From Azospirillaceae bacterium (GTDB taxonomy: Bacteria > Pseudomonadota > Alphaproteobacteria > Azospirillales > Azospirillaceae), in assembly GCA_031291675.1 (NCBI GenBank), contig JARLIO010000085.1, positions 1-64,000 on the forward strand: a stretch of 64,000 nucleotides of DNA. Reading direction: 5' to 3'. Shown piece by piece: positions 17,619-27,503 of this stretch (the first letter of the stretch is position 1; every line of letters begins with the position of its first letter). The position numbers and the translations under genes were made by a program. A model generated the notes under the pieces. The model made no database searches and was not told the DNA's origin. It saw only the letters and a list, made by a program, of their open reading frames with translations.

Positions 17619-18993
17619 ATTTTTCCCGATACTTCTGCACCACGCGCAGGGCAACGAGGTTGAGGCACAGGGTGACGAAGAACAACACCAGTCCAAGACC
17701 GAACACCGACAGCGTCTTGGGGCTGTCGAATTCCTGGTCGCCCTTGATCAGGGATGCGATCTGGACCGTCACCGTTGTCACCGCTTGCAGCGGATTGATG
17801 GTCAGGTTGGCCGACAGCCCGGCCGCCATCACGACGATCATGGTTTCGCCGATCGCGCGGCTGAACCCCAGCAGCACGCCGCCAACGACGCCCGGCAGGG
17901 CGGCGGGCAAAATCACCTGGCGGATCGTTTCCGACTTTGTCGCACCCAGCCCGTAAGAGCCATCGCGCAGCGACTGCGGCACCGCATTGATCACGTCATC
18001 GGCCAGGGAGCTGACGAAAGGAATGATCATGATGCCCATGACCAACCCGGCGGCCAATGCCGATTCCGAACTGACGCTGAGCCCCAATGCCAGCCCGACA
18101 TCGCGGATGAAGGGCGCCATGGTCAAGGCGGCGAAGAAGCCATAGACCACCGTCGGAATCCCGGCCAGGATTTCCAGCAGCGGCTTGACCGTGGACCGCA
18201 CCCTCAGCGGGGCATATTCAGACATATAGATGGCGGACATCAGTCCGACCGGCACCGCGACCAGCATCGCAATGACGGCGATCAACATCGTGCCCAGGAA
18301 CAGCGGCACCGCACCAAATGCGCCGACAGCCCCGGTTTGATCGGAACGCATCGCGGTCTGCGGGCTCCATTGCAACCCGGTCAGAAAATCGAACAACGAT
18401 ACCCGCCCGAAAAACCGCAGCGCCTCGAACAGCAGCGACATCACAATCCCGATCGTGGTCATGATCGCAACCAGCGAGCACAAAATCAGGAAGACATTGA
18501 CGGTGCGTTCGACCTGATTGCGGGCGCGCAAGGCCGGCTTGATCCGCGTCCGGGCGGCGGAGAGCGCGAGCAGCGCGATCACCACCGCCAATCCGGTCAT
18601 CGCCCAACGCGCGATGCTGCGCAATTCCAGGTAATAAGCGGCGGCATTCAGCATCGAAGGATCGGGCGTTCGGCTCGCGCCGACGCCGGCCGCGAGGTTT
18701 TGCACGTCGGCACGCAGCAACGTCAATTCCTGGGCGCTGACATTGGTCATCGCCGCAGGCAGGCTGTTCATCACCAGGGCATCGACGATCGAGCCTTGAA
18801 GAACCAGCCACAGGATGGTGATCAGAAATGCGGGAAGGCCGGCCCACAGCGCCACGTAGAAACCGTAGTAGCTGGGTACCGAATGAAGGCGGGAGATTTT
18901 GCCGTCCACCGTGGCCACAGCCCGGTTTCGCCCCAGTTGGTAGCCGACGATGGACAGCAGCAGCAGAACCGCGAAGAGGAAGGAAAGCGGCAT
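17611..18993 (-). CDS. pstC: Phosphate ABC transporter permease PstC (extended N-terminus)
   Basis: Partner permease to PstA. 460 residues; the first membrane segment (MPLSFLFAVLLLLSIVGYQL) and a second near residue 30-50 are followed by a long non-canonical N-terminal part before the classic permease core (IGIVMSLLFEALRFF onward). The ABC-ATPase coupling loop is SYGLGATKSETIRQVILPAAL. The ATG at 18993 has AGGGGTCCG just upstream. It is the first gene after the Pho box at 19207-19235, so the pst genes are probably transcribed separately from phoR under PhoB control. Confidence 0.93.
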   Translation of the reverse strand: MPLSFLFAVLLLLSIVGYQLGRNRAVATVDGKISRLHSVPSYYGFYVALWAGLPAFLITILWLVLQGSIVDALVMNSLPAAMTNVSAQELTLLRADVQNLAAGVGASRTPDPSMLNAAAYYLELRSIARWAMTGLAVVIALLALSAARTRIKPALRARNQVERTVNVFLILCSLVAIMTTIGIVMSLLFEALRFFGRVSLFDFLTGLQWSPQTAMRSDQTGAVGAFGAVPLFLGTMLIAVIAMLVAVPVGLMSAIYMSEYAPLRVRSTVKPLLEILAGIPTVVYGFFAALTMAPFIRDVGLALGLSVSSESALAAGLVMGIMIIPFVSSLADDVINAVPQSLRDGSYGLGATKSETIRQVILPAALPGVVGGVLLGFSRAIGETMIVVMAAGLSANLTINPLQAVTTVTVQIASLIKGDQEFDSPKTLSVFGLGLVLFFVTLCLNLVALRVVQKYREKYD

Positions 18994-19206
18994 CGGACCC
19001 CTGACAACCTGACTGACTTTGACGAACCCGCGCACTGGCACCGGGCCGACGGCCGAGACGGCGCCACGCCCAACCCCACCGCACAATGATGGTCGCGGTG
19101 AAAATCTCACCCTGCATCCGGTCCCGCGGTCGTTTGAAATTCCGACCCGCGCCACCAGACGCCTTTAGGATTGCCCACAAGACTAGCGGCACCCCGCTAT
19201 AGATAT
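18994..19206. other. Leader region between the Pho box and pstC
   Basis: About 210 bases between the Pho box and pstC form the likely transcribed leader. TATAGC next to the box could serve as the -10. A frame continuous with pstC extends upstream through it but lacks a ribosome site and family features. I see no other gene. With the Pho box and hairpin this makes the 353-base phoR-pstC gap. Confidence 0.5.
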
Positions 19207-19235
19207 GTCACAGAAATATTACGATTTTATGATGG
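19207..19235 (-). promoter_or_regulatory. Candidate Pho box upstream of pstC
   Basis: Read on the minus strand, three heptamers with 11-base spacing resemble CTGTCAT: CCATCAT, TCGTAAT and CTGTGAC, separated by AAAA and ATTT. They match the consensus at 5, 4 and 5 of 7 positions. A TATAGC-like -10 follows at the right side for PhoB-activated promoters. Position before pstC in the pho cluster supports it. Confidence 0.65.
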
Positions 19236-19257
19236 CCCCCTTTAAGAGGGCCGTCAT
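19229..19257 (-). terminator. Hairpin after phoR
   Basis: A stem of 12 positions with one mismatch and one G-U pair (ATGATGGCCCCC against GAGGGCCGTCAT, loop TTTAA) begins 89 bases after the phoR stop. No long U-run follows, so termination may be partial. It overlaps the first heptamer of the Pho box. Confidence 0.55.
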
Positions 19258-19346
19258 GAATTGACATCACCGACGCCGGTGTTCGCGCCCCCGGGCCGCG
19301 GCACGAACGCGGCCAAAACCGCGCGCTTCGGATCCCTGCGCACCGG

Positions 19347-20825
19347 TTACGCTGCGGCACCGTTCGAGAGTGCCGGCGCGCGCGCCTGCTGTTCCCCGAT
19401 CGAAACCGGCAGATAGACGCTGAAAATGCTGCCGCGGCCGACCTCGCTTTCGATCGTCATGCGGCCACGATGGCGGTTGACGATGTGCTTGACGATGGCA
19501 AGCCCCAGGCCGGTGCCGCCCAGTTGGCGGCTCCGTGCCGGGTCGACACGATAAAACCGCTCGGTCAGACGCGGCAGATGCGTCCGCGGGATGCCATCAC
19601 CCTGGTCGGTGACGGCGATGCAGACCATCTTGTTGGCGGCCCGATCGCCGCCCCGCGACGCCCCGACCAGGGCGCCATCCACCAAGGTCACGGAAACCAG
19701 GATCTCGGTCTGTTCACGGGAATATTTGATCGCGTTATCAATCAGGTTTTGAAAGACCTGCGCGATCTGGTCGGCGTCGCCGAAGATCTCCGGAACCTCT
19801 TCGGGCATGTCGAGGTGCAAACGGGTCCGCCGCGCCGCGGCCTTCAATTCCAGACCGGCGACAACCGCGTCGACGACGCCGATGATATCGACCTTGCTGC
19901 TGGGCAAGGTGTGCTCATCCTGTTCGATCCGCGACAGCGACAGCAGATCGCTGACCAGCCGGGACATCCGCCCGGCCTGATCTTGCATGATCGACAGGAA
20001 GCGATCGCGCGCCTCGGGATCCTCCCGGGCCGGTCCCCGCAGGGTTTCGATAAAGCCCAGAAGCGCCGACAAGGGTGTGCGGAGCTCGTGACTGGCATTG
20101 GCAACGAAATCCGCCCGCATCTGTTCGGATCGTTTGACCGCCGTCATGTCATGAAACGTCAGGATCACGCTGCGATCCGGGGCCGCCGCGTCCGGCTGGG
20201 ACGATGACCCGGCTTCGCCGGTGTGGAAGGGTTTGATCCGGGCGTCATAGACGCGTTCAACCGGCCCCGGCATCAGGAATTCGACCGAGCGCGATCCGGC
20301 ACCGGCCAGAACCGCCTCGACCGCCGCCAGAACATGGGGATTGCGAATCGTCACCGGCAGATCGCGCTCGGCAATCCGCTCGCCCAGAAGATTGCGCGCG
20401 GCGCCATTGGCACGAACCACCCGGCGTTGCTGGTCAATCAGAATCAGCGGGTCATGCAACGCGTCCAGGATCAATTCGTTGGCCGCCAGCTTTCGTTCCA
20501 CCCCGTCGACACGACGCAACCAGTCACGGTGGAGGCGGGCCAGCCTTGTCGACACCGCACGAACCGCCGTCGGACACCCGTCGGGCAACGGGACGGGTTC
20601 CCGCTCCGACAATCGGGCGAGATACTCCAGGATCATCGCCTGATCCTGACCTGACGCGCGGACGGTCAAGGCCAGCAGAATGGCGATGGCAAGTCCCACA
20701 GCGATCACGATCGCCACGCACAAGGAAGCGGGGGGCGCCAACCACACCAGCATCGCCAGGGTCGGTAGCGCCGCCAGCAGCGCCGCCACAAGATGGCGGC
20801 CAAAAGGCAGCGACTTCGTCATCAT
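19347..20825 (-). CDS. phoR: Phosphate regulon sensor histidine kinase PhoR
   Basis: Membrane histidine kinase that phosphorylates PhoB at low phosphate. 492 residues: two N-terminal membrane segments with a very short loop (about 10-60), a PAS-like domain (about 120-215, LILDALHDPLILIDQQRRVVRANGA), the HisKA box FVANASHELRTPLSALLGFIETL, then the ATPase domain with N box QNLIDNAIKYS, G1 VTDQGDGIP and G2 GGTGLGLAIVKHI. The start is one of two adjacent ATGs (20825/20822) after a weak ribosome site; an upstream extension is unlikely. Almost no periplasmic part, as is typical of PhoR, which senses through PstSCAB-PhoU. Confidence 0.95.
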   Translation of the reverse strand: MMTKSLPFGRHLVAALLAALPTLAMLVWLAPPASLCVAIVIAVGLAIAILLALTVRASGQDQAMILEYLARLSEREPVPLPDGCPTAVRAVSTRLARLHRDWLRRVDGVERKLAANELILDALHDPLILIDQQRRVVRANGAARNLLGERIAERDLPVTIRNPHVLAAVEAVLAGAGSRSVEFLMPGPVERVYDARIKPFHTGEAGSSSQPDAAAPDRSVILTFHDMTAVKRSEQMRADFVANASHELRTPLSALLGFIETLRGPAREDPEARDRFLSIMQDQAGRMSRLVSDLLSLSRIEQDEHTLPSSKVDIIGVVDAVVAGLELKAAARRTRLHLDMPEEVPEIFGDADQIAQVFQNLIDNAIKYSREQTEILVSVTLVDGALVGASRGGDRAANKMVCIAVTDQGDGIPRTHLPRLTERFYRVDPARSRQLGGTGLGLAIVKHIVNRHRGRMTIESEVGRGSIFSVYLPVSIGEQQARAPALSNGAAA

Positions 20826-21068
20826 CGTCAACAACACCAACACTCGCACCCGATCCCCGGCATGATCTCGTTCCGATGTTTCACCATCAGCGCACCGCCT
20901 TACAGCCCGCCGATGCAGCAACACGCTCTCATGCGACGCGCGCAACGCTTCGCGCTGCGACGTCAAATAACCCGATCCACCAGACCATAGCACACGCTTG
21001 ACATGTGCGCGGCCGGTTGTCGGGTCTTGTCGATCGAGGATCGCCACACCAATACCAATCTGGACGGA

Positions 21069-21211
21069 CCGGTACCGGGTTCGACGATGCCCATGGCAGC
21101 GAAACCGGTACCGTTTTTCGGTTCTGCGTCGAGATCCCGACACCCTGGCGACCGTCGGGCGCGCCGATTGAAGCATAAATCGACACAAAAGCAGGCTTAA
21201 ATCCGGTACCG
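21069..21211. promoter_or_regulatory. Three CCGGTACCG sites upstream of phoR
   Basis: The 9-base motif CCGGTACCG, itself containing palindromic CGGTACCG, appears at 21069-21077, 21105-21113 and 21203-21211. Three copies within 143 bases of non-coding DNA are unlikely by chance and suggest operator sites for an unknown regulator. Confidence 0.4.
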
Positions 21212-21231
21212 TCACGAAATATTAATCTAGG

Positions 21232-21271
21232 ATACTCCTTTAGCGCCGCTGCGCGGCGAATCCCGGAGTAT
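21232..21271 (-). repeat. Compound palindrome after maeB with repeated TACTCCTTTAG
   Basis: Outer arms ATACTCC (21232-21238) and GGAGTAT (21265-21271) enclose an inner GC hairpin (CGCCGC against GCGGCG). TACTCCTTTAG of the left arm occurs again at 21275-21285. It lies 28 bases after the maeB stop and could terminate maeB or be a REP-like element. I saw no other copy here. Confidence 0.55.
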
Positions 21272-21299
21272 TGCTACTCCTTTAGTTGCTACTTTGGGG

Positions 21300-23570
21300 T
21301 TAGCGGGTCAACGAATCATGAGCGGCGAGTACCGCGGCATTGACGATATCGCCCACCGTGGCCCCCATCGGCAGAATCTGCACTGGCTTGTCCAGACCGA
21401 TCAGCAGCGGACCGACGAACTGGCCGGAACACAGTTTCTGCAGAAGCTTCGCGCCAATATTCGCGGCGTGAAGGGCCGGCATGATCAGGATATTGGCCGG
21501 ACCGGACAGGCGACAGAAGGGATACAGCCGCTTCATCAGCTCACCGTCCAGTGCGACGTCGGCGGCCATTTCACCGTCATACTCGAAATCAACGCCGCGA
21601 CGGTCGAGCTCGCTGACCGCATCGCGCACATGCTCGGCCCGGCCATGAAGATGTTCGCCGTAGCTCGAGAAGGACAGCAACGCGACCCGGGGCTCGTGCC
21701 CCATCTTGCGGGCCTTCGCCGCCGTCTGGACCGCGATATCCGCCAATTGCTGGGATGTGGGCAACTCGTTGATCTGGGTATCGGCGATGAAGACGGTTCG
21801 GCTGCGGGTGACCATCACCGTCAGCCCGAAGACACCGTCGCCCGGCCGCGGGTCGATGACGCGGCTGATCTCTTCAAAGCAGACGCCAAAATTACGCGTC
21901 AGGCCGGTGATCATGGCATCCGCATCACCCAGGGCCACCATCAGGGCGCCAAAGATGTTGCGATCGAGATTGACCATGCGCTGGCAATCGCGGAACAGCC
22001 CACCGCGACGCTGCAAACGATCATAGAGAAAGTTGGTGTAGCGCTCGATCTTGTCGGACAAACGCGAATTATGGATTTCGAGATGGTTCTCGCCGTGGAG
22101 ATTGAGTTGCTTGACGCGGTCGTGGATCACGTCCTCGCGACCGATCAGAACCGGCGTCCCATAGCCAGCCGCCCGGAACGCCAATGCCGCGCGAATCGAA
22201 CGCTCCTCCTCGCCCTCGGCGAACACGACACGGCGCGGGTTGGACCGGACCTTGTCAAAGATCAATTCCAGGCTGTCAGCGGTCGGATCGAGGCGGGCCC
22301 GCAAACCATGGCGGTAAGCGTCGAAATCGGCGATCGGGCGCCGCGCCACGCCGGTTGCCATCGCGGCCTGCGCCACGGCGACAGGGACGGTCACGATCAG
22401 GCGCGGATCGAACGGCACCGGGATGATATACTCCGGCCCATAACTCAGGCGTCGGCCGGAGTAGGCGGCATCGACCTCGTCGGGAACATCCTCGCGTGCC
22501 AGCTCGGCCAGCGCCATCGCCGCCGCGATCTTCATGTCATCATTGATCGTCGAGGCCCGGACGTCGAGCGCCCCGCGGAAGATGTAGGGGAACCCCAGAA
22601 TGTTGTTGATCTGGTTGGGATAGTCGGAGCGACCCGTCGCCATGATCGCGTCGCTGCGGACCGATCGAACCTGTTCCGGCGTGATTTCAGGATCCGGGTT
22701 GGCCAACGCAAAGATGATCGGCCGGTCGGCCATGGAACGGACCATCGCCGCGGTGACCGCGCCTTTGACCGACAGGCCAATGAAGGCATCGGCGCCGCGC
22801 AGCGCTTCCTCCAGGGTCCGGGCCTCGGTGTCGACGGCGTGGGCCGATTTCCACTGATTCATGCCCTCGGTGCGGCCGCGAAAGACCACGCCCTTGGTAT
22901 CGCACAGGATCGCGTTGCCCGGGGGAAGCCCCATCGTCTTGATCAGCTCGACGCAGGCGATCGCCGCGGCACCGGCCCCGTTGATCACGAGCTTGACGTC
23001 CTTGAGCGTCCGGCCGGTCAGATTGCAAGCATTGATCAGGCCGGCGGTGACGATGATCGCGGTGCCATGCTGATCGTCATGAAACACCGGGATATCCATC
23101 AGCTCGCGCAACCGTTGCTCGATCACGAAGCAATCCGGAGCCTTGATGTCCTCGAGATTGATGCCCCCGAAGGTCGGGCCCAGGAAACGCACGCAGTTGA
23201 CAAATTCATCGACATCGTGGGTATCGACCTCAAGGTCGATACCGTCGACATCGGCAAAGCGCTTGAACAGAACCGCCTTGCCCTCCATGACGGGTTTCCC
23301 CGCCAACGCCCCGAGATCACCAAGCCCGAGCACCGCGGTACCGTTGGAGATGATCGCGACCAGATTGCCCTTGGCCGTATAGTCATAGGCCAAGCTGGGG
23401 TCGTCATGAATTCGCAGACAGGGTGCCGCGACACCAGGGGAATACGCCAACGACAGGTCGCGCTGCGTCGCCAACGGTTTCGTCGCGGTGATTTCGAGTT
23501 TGCCGGGACGGCCGCTGGAATGCAGCAGCAAGGCCTCTTCGTCGGTGGTGTGTTGATCGTTCTTGGCCAT
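21300..23570 (-). CDS. maeB: NADP-dependent malic enzyme with phosphotransacetylase-like C-terminus
   Basis: Oxidatively decarboxylates malate to pyruvate, producing NADPH. The 756-residue protein has the two-part MaeB build: a malic enzyme domain (about 1-430) with [13 protein letters not shown], the [12 protein letters not shown] metal/substrate motif, the NAD(P)-binding [15 protein letters not shown] and [14 protein letters not shown], then a phosphotransacetylase-like domain (about 430-756; [44 protein letters not shown]) that in this family is regulatory rather than catalytic. The ATG at 23570 gives the usual N-terminus. It is divergent from mutS across about 500 bases. Confidence 0.96.
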   Translation of the reverse strand: MAKNDQHTTDEEALLLHSSGRPGKLEITATKPLATQRDLSLAYSPGVAAPCLRIHDDPSLAYDYTAKGNLVAIISNGTAVLGLGDLGALAGKPVMEGKAVLFKRFADVDGIDLEVDTHDVDEFVNCVRFLGPTFGGINLEDIKAPDCFVIEQRLRELMDIPVFHDDQHGTAIIVTAGLINACNLTGRTLKDVKLVINGAGAAAIACVELIKTMGLPPGNAILCDTKGVVFRGRTEGMNQWKSAHAVDTEARTLEEALRGADAFIGLSVKGAVTAAMVRSMADRPIIFALANPDPEITPEQVRSVRSDAIMATGRSDYPNQINNILGFPYIFRGALDVRASTINDDMKIAAAMALAELAREDVPDEVDAAYSGRRLSYGPEYIIPVPFDPRLIVTVPVAVAQAAMATGVARRPIADFDAYRHGLRARLDPTADSLELIFDKVRSNPRRVVFAEGEEERSIRAALAFRAAGYGTPVLIGREDVIHDRVKQLNLHGENHLEIHNSRLSDKIERYTNFLYDRLQRRGGLFRDCQRMVNLDRNIFGALMVALGDADAMITGLTRNFGVCFEEISRVIDPRPGDGVFGLTVMVTRSRTVFIADTQINELPTSQQLADIAVQTAAKARKMGHEPRVALLSFSSYGEHLHGRAEHVRDAVSELDRRGVDFEYDGEMAADVALDGELMKRLYPFCRLSGPANILIMPALHAANIGAKLLQKLCSGQFVGPLLIGLDKPVQILPMGATVGDIVNAAVLAAHDSLTR

Positions 23571-24074
23571 GGTTTCCTCGAGATATCCGCGCTCTTGGTT
23601 GTTGTCTTTCGTCGGGACTTCGGGTCCGGTGGGCGCGGCGGCTGCATGGTAGTATTGATACGATCGAGCCGCCAGCCTCGAAACCGTCGCCGGGGTCGTC
23701 CGATGGCCTGGATGAGCCCCGCCCGGGCGGCTCCAGGGGTCCCTGGCGAGGCCGATTTTCGTCCCGAATCAAGGGATAACCATCTCTGGTCCCGCGACGG
23801 GTGTCACCGATCCGAATCCTTGGCGCTGCGGCCGGGGTGTGACGATATGACAATCGCTGTTTCGGCCGCGGTTTCGGCCACGGCGGCGACGGATCCGGAC
23901 CGGGCCCGCAGCCGCCTCATTTGCCGGTCCGGCCGACCGCTTTCCGGCGCCTCTTTCTGGCGCCCGAGACTCCATGCTACGGTGCCGCCGCACCCCGGGC
24001 TACGGTGCCGCCGCACCCCGGTGGCGCCGCGCCCCCGTGATTTCCCCTCCCGATAGAATTGACCCTGCATCCTC
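23571..24074. other. Divergent intergenic region between maeB and mutS
   Basis: About 500 GC-rich bases hold the promoters for maeB (left) and mutS (right). No gene, tRNA or strong terminator is visible. The only clear structure is a 23-bp perfect tandem duplication at 23976-24021. Confidence 0.5.
23976..24021. repeat. Perfect 23-bp tandem duplication upstream of mutS
   Basis: The 23-base unit beginning GCTACGGTGCCGCCGC occurs at 23976-23998 and again, unchanged, at 23999-24021, ending 53 bases before mutS. The exact match suggests a recent duplication, possibly changing spacing in the mutS promoter or leader. Confidence 0.9.
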
Positions 24075-26843
24075 ATGGCTCTTGCGGATTCGACCGACAG
24101 CCGGCCCGGCCCGTCACCCCTGCCCGCCCCGGAAAACATCGCGGGTTTTGCGAACACCGCGGATGCAACCACGCCGGCCGCGCCAGCGCCGCCGGCATCG
24201 CCGATGCTGGCCCAATATCTTGAGATCAAACGGGCTCATCCCGATTGCCTGTTGTTCTACCGGATGGGCGATTTCTATGAGATGTTCTTCGAGGATGCGG
24301 TCGCCGCGGCCGGAGCGCTCAACATCACGCTGACCCGGCGCGGGCGCCACGAGGGCGACGACATCCCGATGTGCGGGGTTCCGGTTCACAGCCATGACGC
24401 GTATCTGTCGCGCCTGATCCGCCAGGGGTTCCGCGTCGCGATCTGCGAACAGATCGAAGATCCTGCCGAATCGCGCAAGCGCGGCAGCAAGTCGGTCGTC
24501 CGCCGCGCCGTGATCCGGATCGTCACGCCAGGGACCCTGACCGAGGACAGCCTGCTCGACGCGCGCGCCAACAATCATCTGGCGGCGGTTGCCGATGCCA
24601 ATGGTGCCCTCGGCCTGGCTTGGCTTGATCTGTCGACCGGCGAGCTCAGCCTGCAAGCCGTCGGTGTCGATCAACTGCCGGCGGCGCTGGCCCGGCTTGA
24701 CCCGCAGGAACTGCTGATCCCGGAACGCCTGGCCCAACGACCCGCCCTGTTCGACCTGCTGGCGGATTGGAAGCCGCGCCTGACGGTTCAGCCCACCGCC
24801 CGATTCAACAGCGACAATGGCCGCGAACGGTTGCAGGCGGCCTATCAGGTCGGCACCCTGGATGCCTTCGGCAGCTTCACCCGGGCCGAGATTGCCGCGG
24901 CCGGCGCCGTGGTCGACTATGTCGAACTGACCCAGAAGGGCCGGATGCCCCGGCTGATGCCGCCACGCCGCCTGGCCGAGGGCTCGGCGATGGAGATCGA
25001 CGCCGCGACCCGCCGCAATCTGGAGCTGACCCGAACGCTGGGCGGCGACCGTGCCGGCAGTCTGCTGGCAACGATCGATCGGACGGTGACCGGGCCCGGC
25101 GCGCGCCTCCTCGCCGGCTGGCTCTCCGCTCCCCTGGCCGACGCGACCGCGATTGCCGGGCGGCTTGATATGGTCGAATTCCTGGTGTCCGATGAACCGC
25201 TGCGTCAGGGCCTGCGGGGATTGCTGCGGCAAACCGCGGACATGGAACGGGCCTTGGCCCGCCTGTCGCTGGGGCGCGGCGGTCCGCGCGATCTGGCGGC
25301 GATCCGCGATACGCTGACCCGGGTTGCCGATATCGCCCGGGCCTTGCGCGCGCTCGATCATCCCGCGGCCGGGCTGGCCGAGGCTGCCGCCGAGATGGGC
25401 GAGCACAGCGCACTGATCGACCGGCTGCAACGCGCCCTGGCCCCGGAGCTGCCGCTGGTGAGCCGTGACGGCGGCTTCATCGCCCGGGGCTATGCCGCGG
25501 CGCTCGACGAGCTGGTCGGCCTGCGCGATGACAGCCGGCGCCTGATCGCGGGCTTGCAGAATGACTACCAGGTGCGGTCGGGGGTCACGACCCTGAAGAT
25601 CCGGCACAACAACGTGATCGGTTATTATATCGAAGTCACGCCGGCCCATGCCGACAAGCTGATGGTCCGAAGCGCCGACAATCCGTTCATCCATCGCCAA
25701 ACCATGGCCAACGCGGTTCGCTTCACCACCGTGGAACTGGGCGAGCTGGAACGGCGGATCAGCGAGGCCGGCGATCGCGCCCTGGCCCTGGAGCTGGCGC
25801 TGTTCGACGATCTGGTCGGCGAGATCGCTGGCCGCGGCGACGTCATCGGCCGCGCGGCCCGCGCCCTGTCAACCATCGATGTCGTGGCCGCACTGGCGGA
25901 GATCGCCGGCGAACGGCGCTGGTGCCGACCCGAGCTGGACAAGGAGCGCGATTTCCGGATCGAGGGCGGTCGTCACCCGGTTGTCGAGGCCGCGTTACAG
26001 GCCGCCGACGGCGGTCCGTTCGTCGCCAATGACTGCGATCTGTCGGACACCCAGCGGTTATGGCTGTTGACCGGCCCCAACATGGCGGGCAAATCGACCT
26101 TCCTGCGCCAGAATGCCGTGATCACGATCCTGGCCCAGGTCGGCAGCTTCGTTCCCGCCGAGCGCGCCCGAATCGGCATCGTCGACCGGCTGTTCAGCCG
26201 TGTCGGCGCCGCCGATGATCTGGCGCGCGGCCGGTCGACCTTCATGGTCGAAATGGTCGAAACCGCGGCCATCCTCAATCAGGCCGGACCGCGCTCGCTG
26301 GTGATCCTTGATGAGATCGGCCGCGGTACCGCGACCTTCGACGGTCTGTCGATCGCCTGGGCCTGTGTCGAACATCTTCATACGGTGACCCGGTGCCGGG
26401 CGCTGTTTGCCACCCATTATCACGAGCTGACCGCGCTGGCCACGAAACTGCCGGCATTGTCGTGCCACACCATGCGGGTCAAGGAGTGGCACGGCGACGT
26501 GGTGTTTCTGCACGAGGTCGCCGCCGGTGCGGCCGATCGATCCTACGGGATCCATGTCGCCCGGCTGGCCGGATTGCCGGCCCCGGTGCTGAAACGGGCC
26601 GAACATGTGCTGCGGACGCTGGAAAGCGGTCAGCAAAGCAACAGCATCGCCAATCTGGCCGAGGATTTGCCGCTGTTCACCGCCGCGTTACGCCACACGC
26701 CGCCCGCCGAATCGGCACCGGTCGTGGTCCCCGAAACCACAGCAGCGCCGGCCCTGGAAGCCGCCCTGCGCGACCTCAATCCCGACGATCTGACGCCACG
26801 GCAGGCTTTGGAGGCGCTTTATCGCCTGCGCAATCTGCTGTAA
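24075..26843 (+). CDS. mutS: DNA mismatch repair protein MutS
   Basis: MutS recognises mismatches and recruits MutL. The 922-residue protein has, after a 45-residue Ala/Pro-rich tail, the mismatch-binding Phe-Glu motif in [15 protein letters not shown], the connector and lever/clamp regions, and the ATPase with Walker [14 protein letters not shown], the ST motif ([21 protein letters not shown]) and Walker [17 protein letters not shown]. The C-terminus contains a [19 protein letters not shown] segment like the MutS dimer/tetramer helix. In many alphaproteobacteria mutS sits directly beside glnD; here STAS, MCP and metZ genes intervene. Confidence 0.97.
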   Translation: MALADSTDSRPGPSPLPAPENIAGFANTADATTPAAPAPPASPMLAQYLEIKRAHPDCLLFYRMGDFYEMFFEDAVAAAGALNITLTRRGRHEGDDIPMCGVPVHSHDAYLSRLIRQGFRVAICEQIEDPAESRKRGSKSVVRRAVIRIVTPGTLTEDSLLDARANNHLAAVADANGALGLAWLDLSTGELSLQAVGVDQLPAALARLDPQELLIPERLAQRPALFDLLADWKPRLTVQPTARFNSDNGRERLQAAYQVGTLDAFGSFTRAEIAAAGAVVDYVELTQKGRMPRLMPPRRLAEGSAMEIDAATRRNLELTRTLGGDRAGSLLATIDRTVTGPGARLLAGWLSAPLADATAIAGRLDMVEFLVSDEPLRQGLRGLLRQTADMERALARLSLGRGGPRDLAAIRDTLTRVADIARALRALDHPAAGLAEAAAEMGEHSALIDRLQRALAPELPLVSRDGGFIARGYAAALDELVGLRDDSRRLIAGLQNDYQVRSGVTTLKIRHNNVIGYYIEVTPAHADKLMVRSADNPFIHRQTMANAVRFTTVELGELERRISEAGDRALALELALFDDLVGEIAGRGDVIGRAARALSTIDVVAALAEIAGERRWCRPELDKERDFRIEGGRHPVVEAALQAADGGPFVANDCDLSDTQRLWLLTGPNMAGKSTFLRQNAVITILAQVGSFVPAERARIGIVDRLFSRVGAADDLARGRSTFMVEMVETAAILNQAGPRSLVILDEIGRGTATFDGLSIAWACVEHLHTVTRCRALFATHYHELTALATKLPALSCHTMRVKEWHGDVVFLHEVAAGAADRSYGIHVARLAGLPAPVLKRAEHVLRTLESGQQSNSIANLAEDLPLFTAALRHTPPAESAPVVVPETTAAPALEAALRDLNPDDLTPRQALEALYRLRNLL

Positions 26844-26859
26844 TCGCGGCTGCGGCGTC

Positions 26860-27201
26860 TCAGGACGCCGACACCGTCGCGACATAGGCCTCGCGGCTAT
26901 CGTAAATCGGAATGATCAATTTCAGCTGTGTGCTCTCGATCAAGCGCCGGACCAGGCTGTCACCAACGATCACGCTCAGCGTCTTCCCGAGCTTTGTCGC
27001 CTCGCCATTGATAATCAACAGCATTCCGATTGCAGACGAATCCATGAATTCCAACTTGGAAACATCTATAACATAGTTTTTCGTCGCGTTTGCTTTGATA
27101 TCAATAATGATTTCTTTAGAAATGTCACCGTCCTGAACCGTGAAGCGGCCCGTGGTAACAATTTCTGTAAAATTTGTGTCATTTTTTTTAAGGTATTTCA
27201 T
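26860..27201 (-). CDS. STAS-domain protein (anti-sigma-factor-antagonist-like)
   Basis: A 113-residue single STAS domain, the fold of SpoIIAA-like proteins whose conserved Ser is phosphorylated by a partner kinase. The core KNYVIDVSKLEFMDSSAIGML shows the expected DSSAIG phospho-site, and VIVGDSLVRRLIESTQL the second half. The ATG at 27201 follows AGGGTG; a longer frame to 27441 adds unrelated sequence. No anti-sigma kinase or phosphatase is nearby; a chemoreceptor lies upstream on the same strand. Its codons are more AT-rich than those of the flanking genes, suggesting acquisition by transfer. It could act on sigma factors, cyclases or chemotaxis. Confidence 0.85.
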   Translation of the reverse strand: MKYLKKNDTNFTEIVTTGRFTVQDGDISKEIIIDIKANATKNYVIDVSKLEFMDSSAIGMLLIINGEATKLGKTLSVIVGDSLVRRLIESTQLKLIIPIYDSREAYVATVSAS

Positions 27202-27503
27202 GATCACCCTATAGCCCATCTCTTGGCGCGGTTGGGCCATTTCTGATATTGGCGCAAGCTCGCACGAAGTCCAATGATGACACCCGATCGATGATGAGCG
27301 GCGCGCGGTTATCCATTCCTTCTGACTGAAACAGCTTAAACAATTCCAGACCTGCGCGCCACCCACGTTATGCGTAATATTCAGGTCATCTCTTGCCTGT
27401 CGCGTTGAGACCGACACAAGCGACATCGGGAGATGCCTCACGCGCTCCTTGAGCGCCCGGGTTGGCTCCCGGGCGGCCGTTCAAGGTGTCGGATCGTTCC
27501 CGG
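27202..27503. other. Gap between the chemoreceptor and the STAS gene
   Basis: About 300 bases on the minus strand between the two genes. It contains the hairpin at 27454-27475 just after the chemoreceptor and no credible gene. An open frame continuous with the STAS gene extends through it but lacks a ribosome site and family similarity. Confidence 0.45.
27454..27475 (-). terminator. Hairpin after the chemoreceptor gene
   Basis: CGCCCGGG-TTGGCT-CCCGGGCG is a perfect 8-bp stem starting 29 bases after the chemoreceptor stop. No U-run follows, so it may be an inefficient terminator that lets some transcription reach the STAS gene. Confidence 0.5.

Larger units (their letters stand above)
20826..21299. 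other. Intergenic region between maeB and phoR with repeated motifs
   Basis: About 470 bases hold the phoR promoter (minus strand) and the end of maeB. No gene is convincing. It contains three copies of CCGGTACCG (21069, 21105, 21203) and, next to the maeB stop, a compound palindrome (21232-21271). Confidence 0.6.

Noticed and set aside
21294-24056. A 920-codon plus-strand open frame opposite maeB
   Set aside because: It is antisense to an intact malic enzyme gene, rich in Arg/Asp/Gln, and has no domain or ribosome site.
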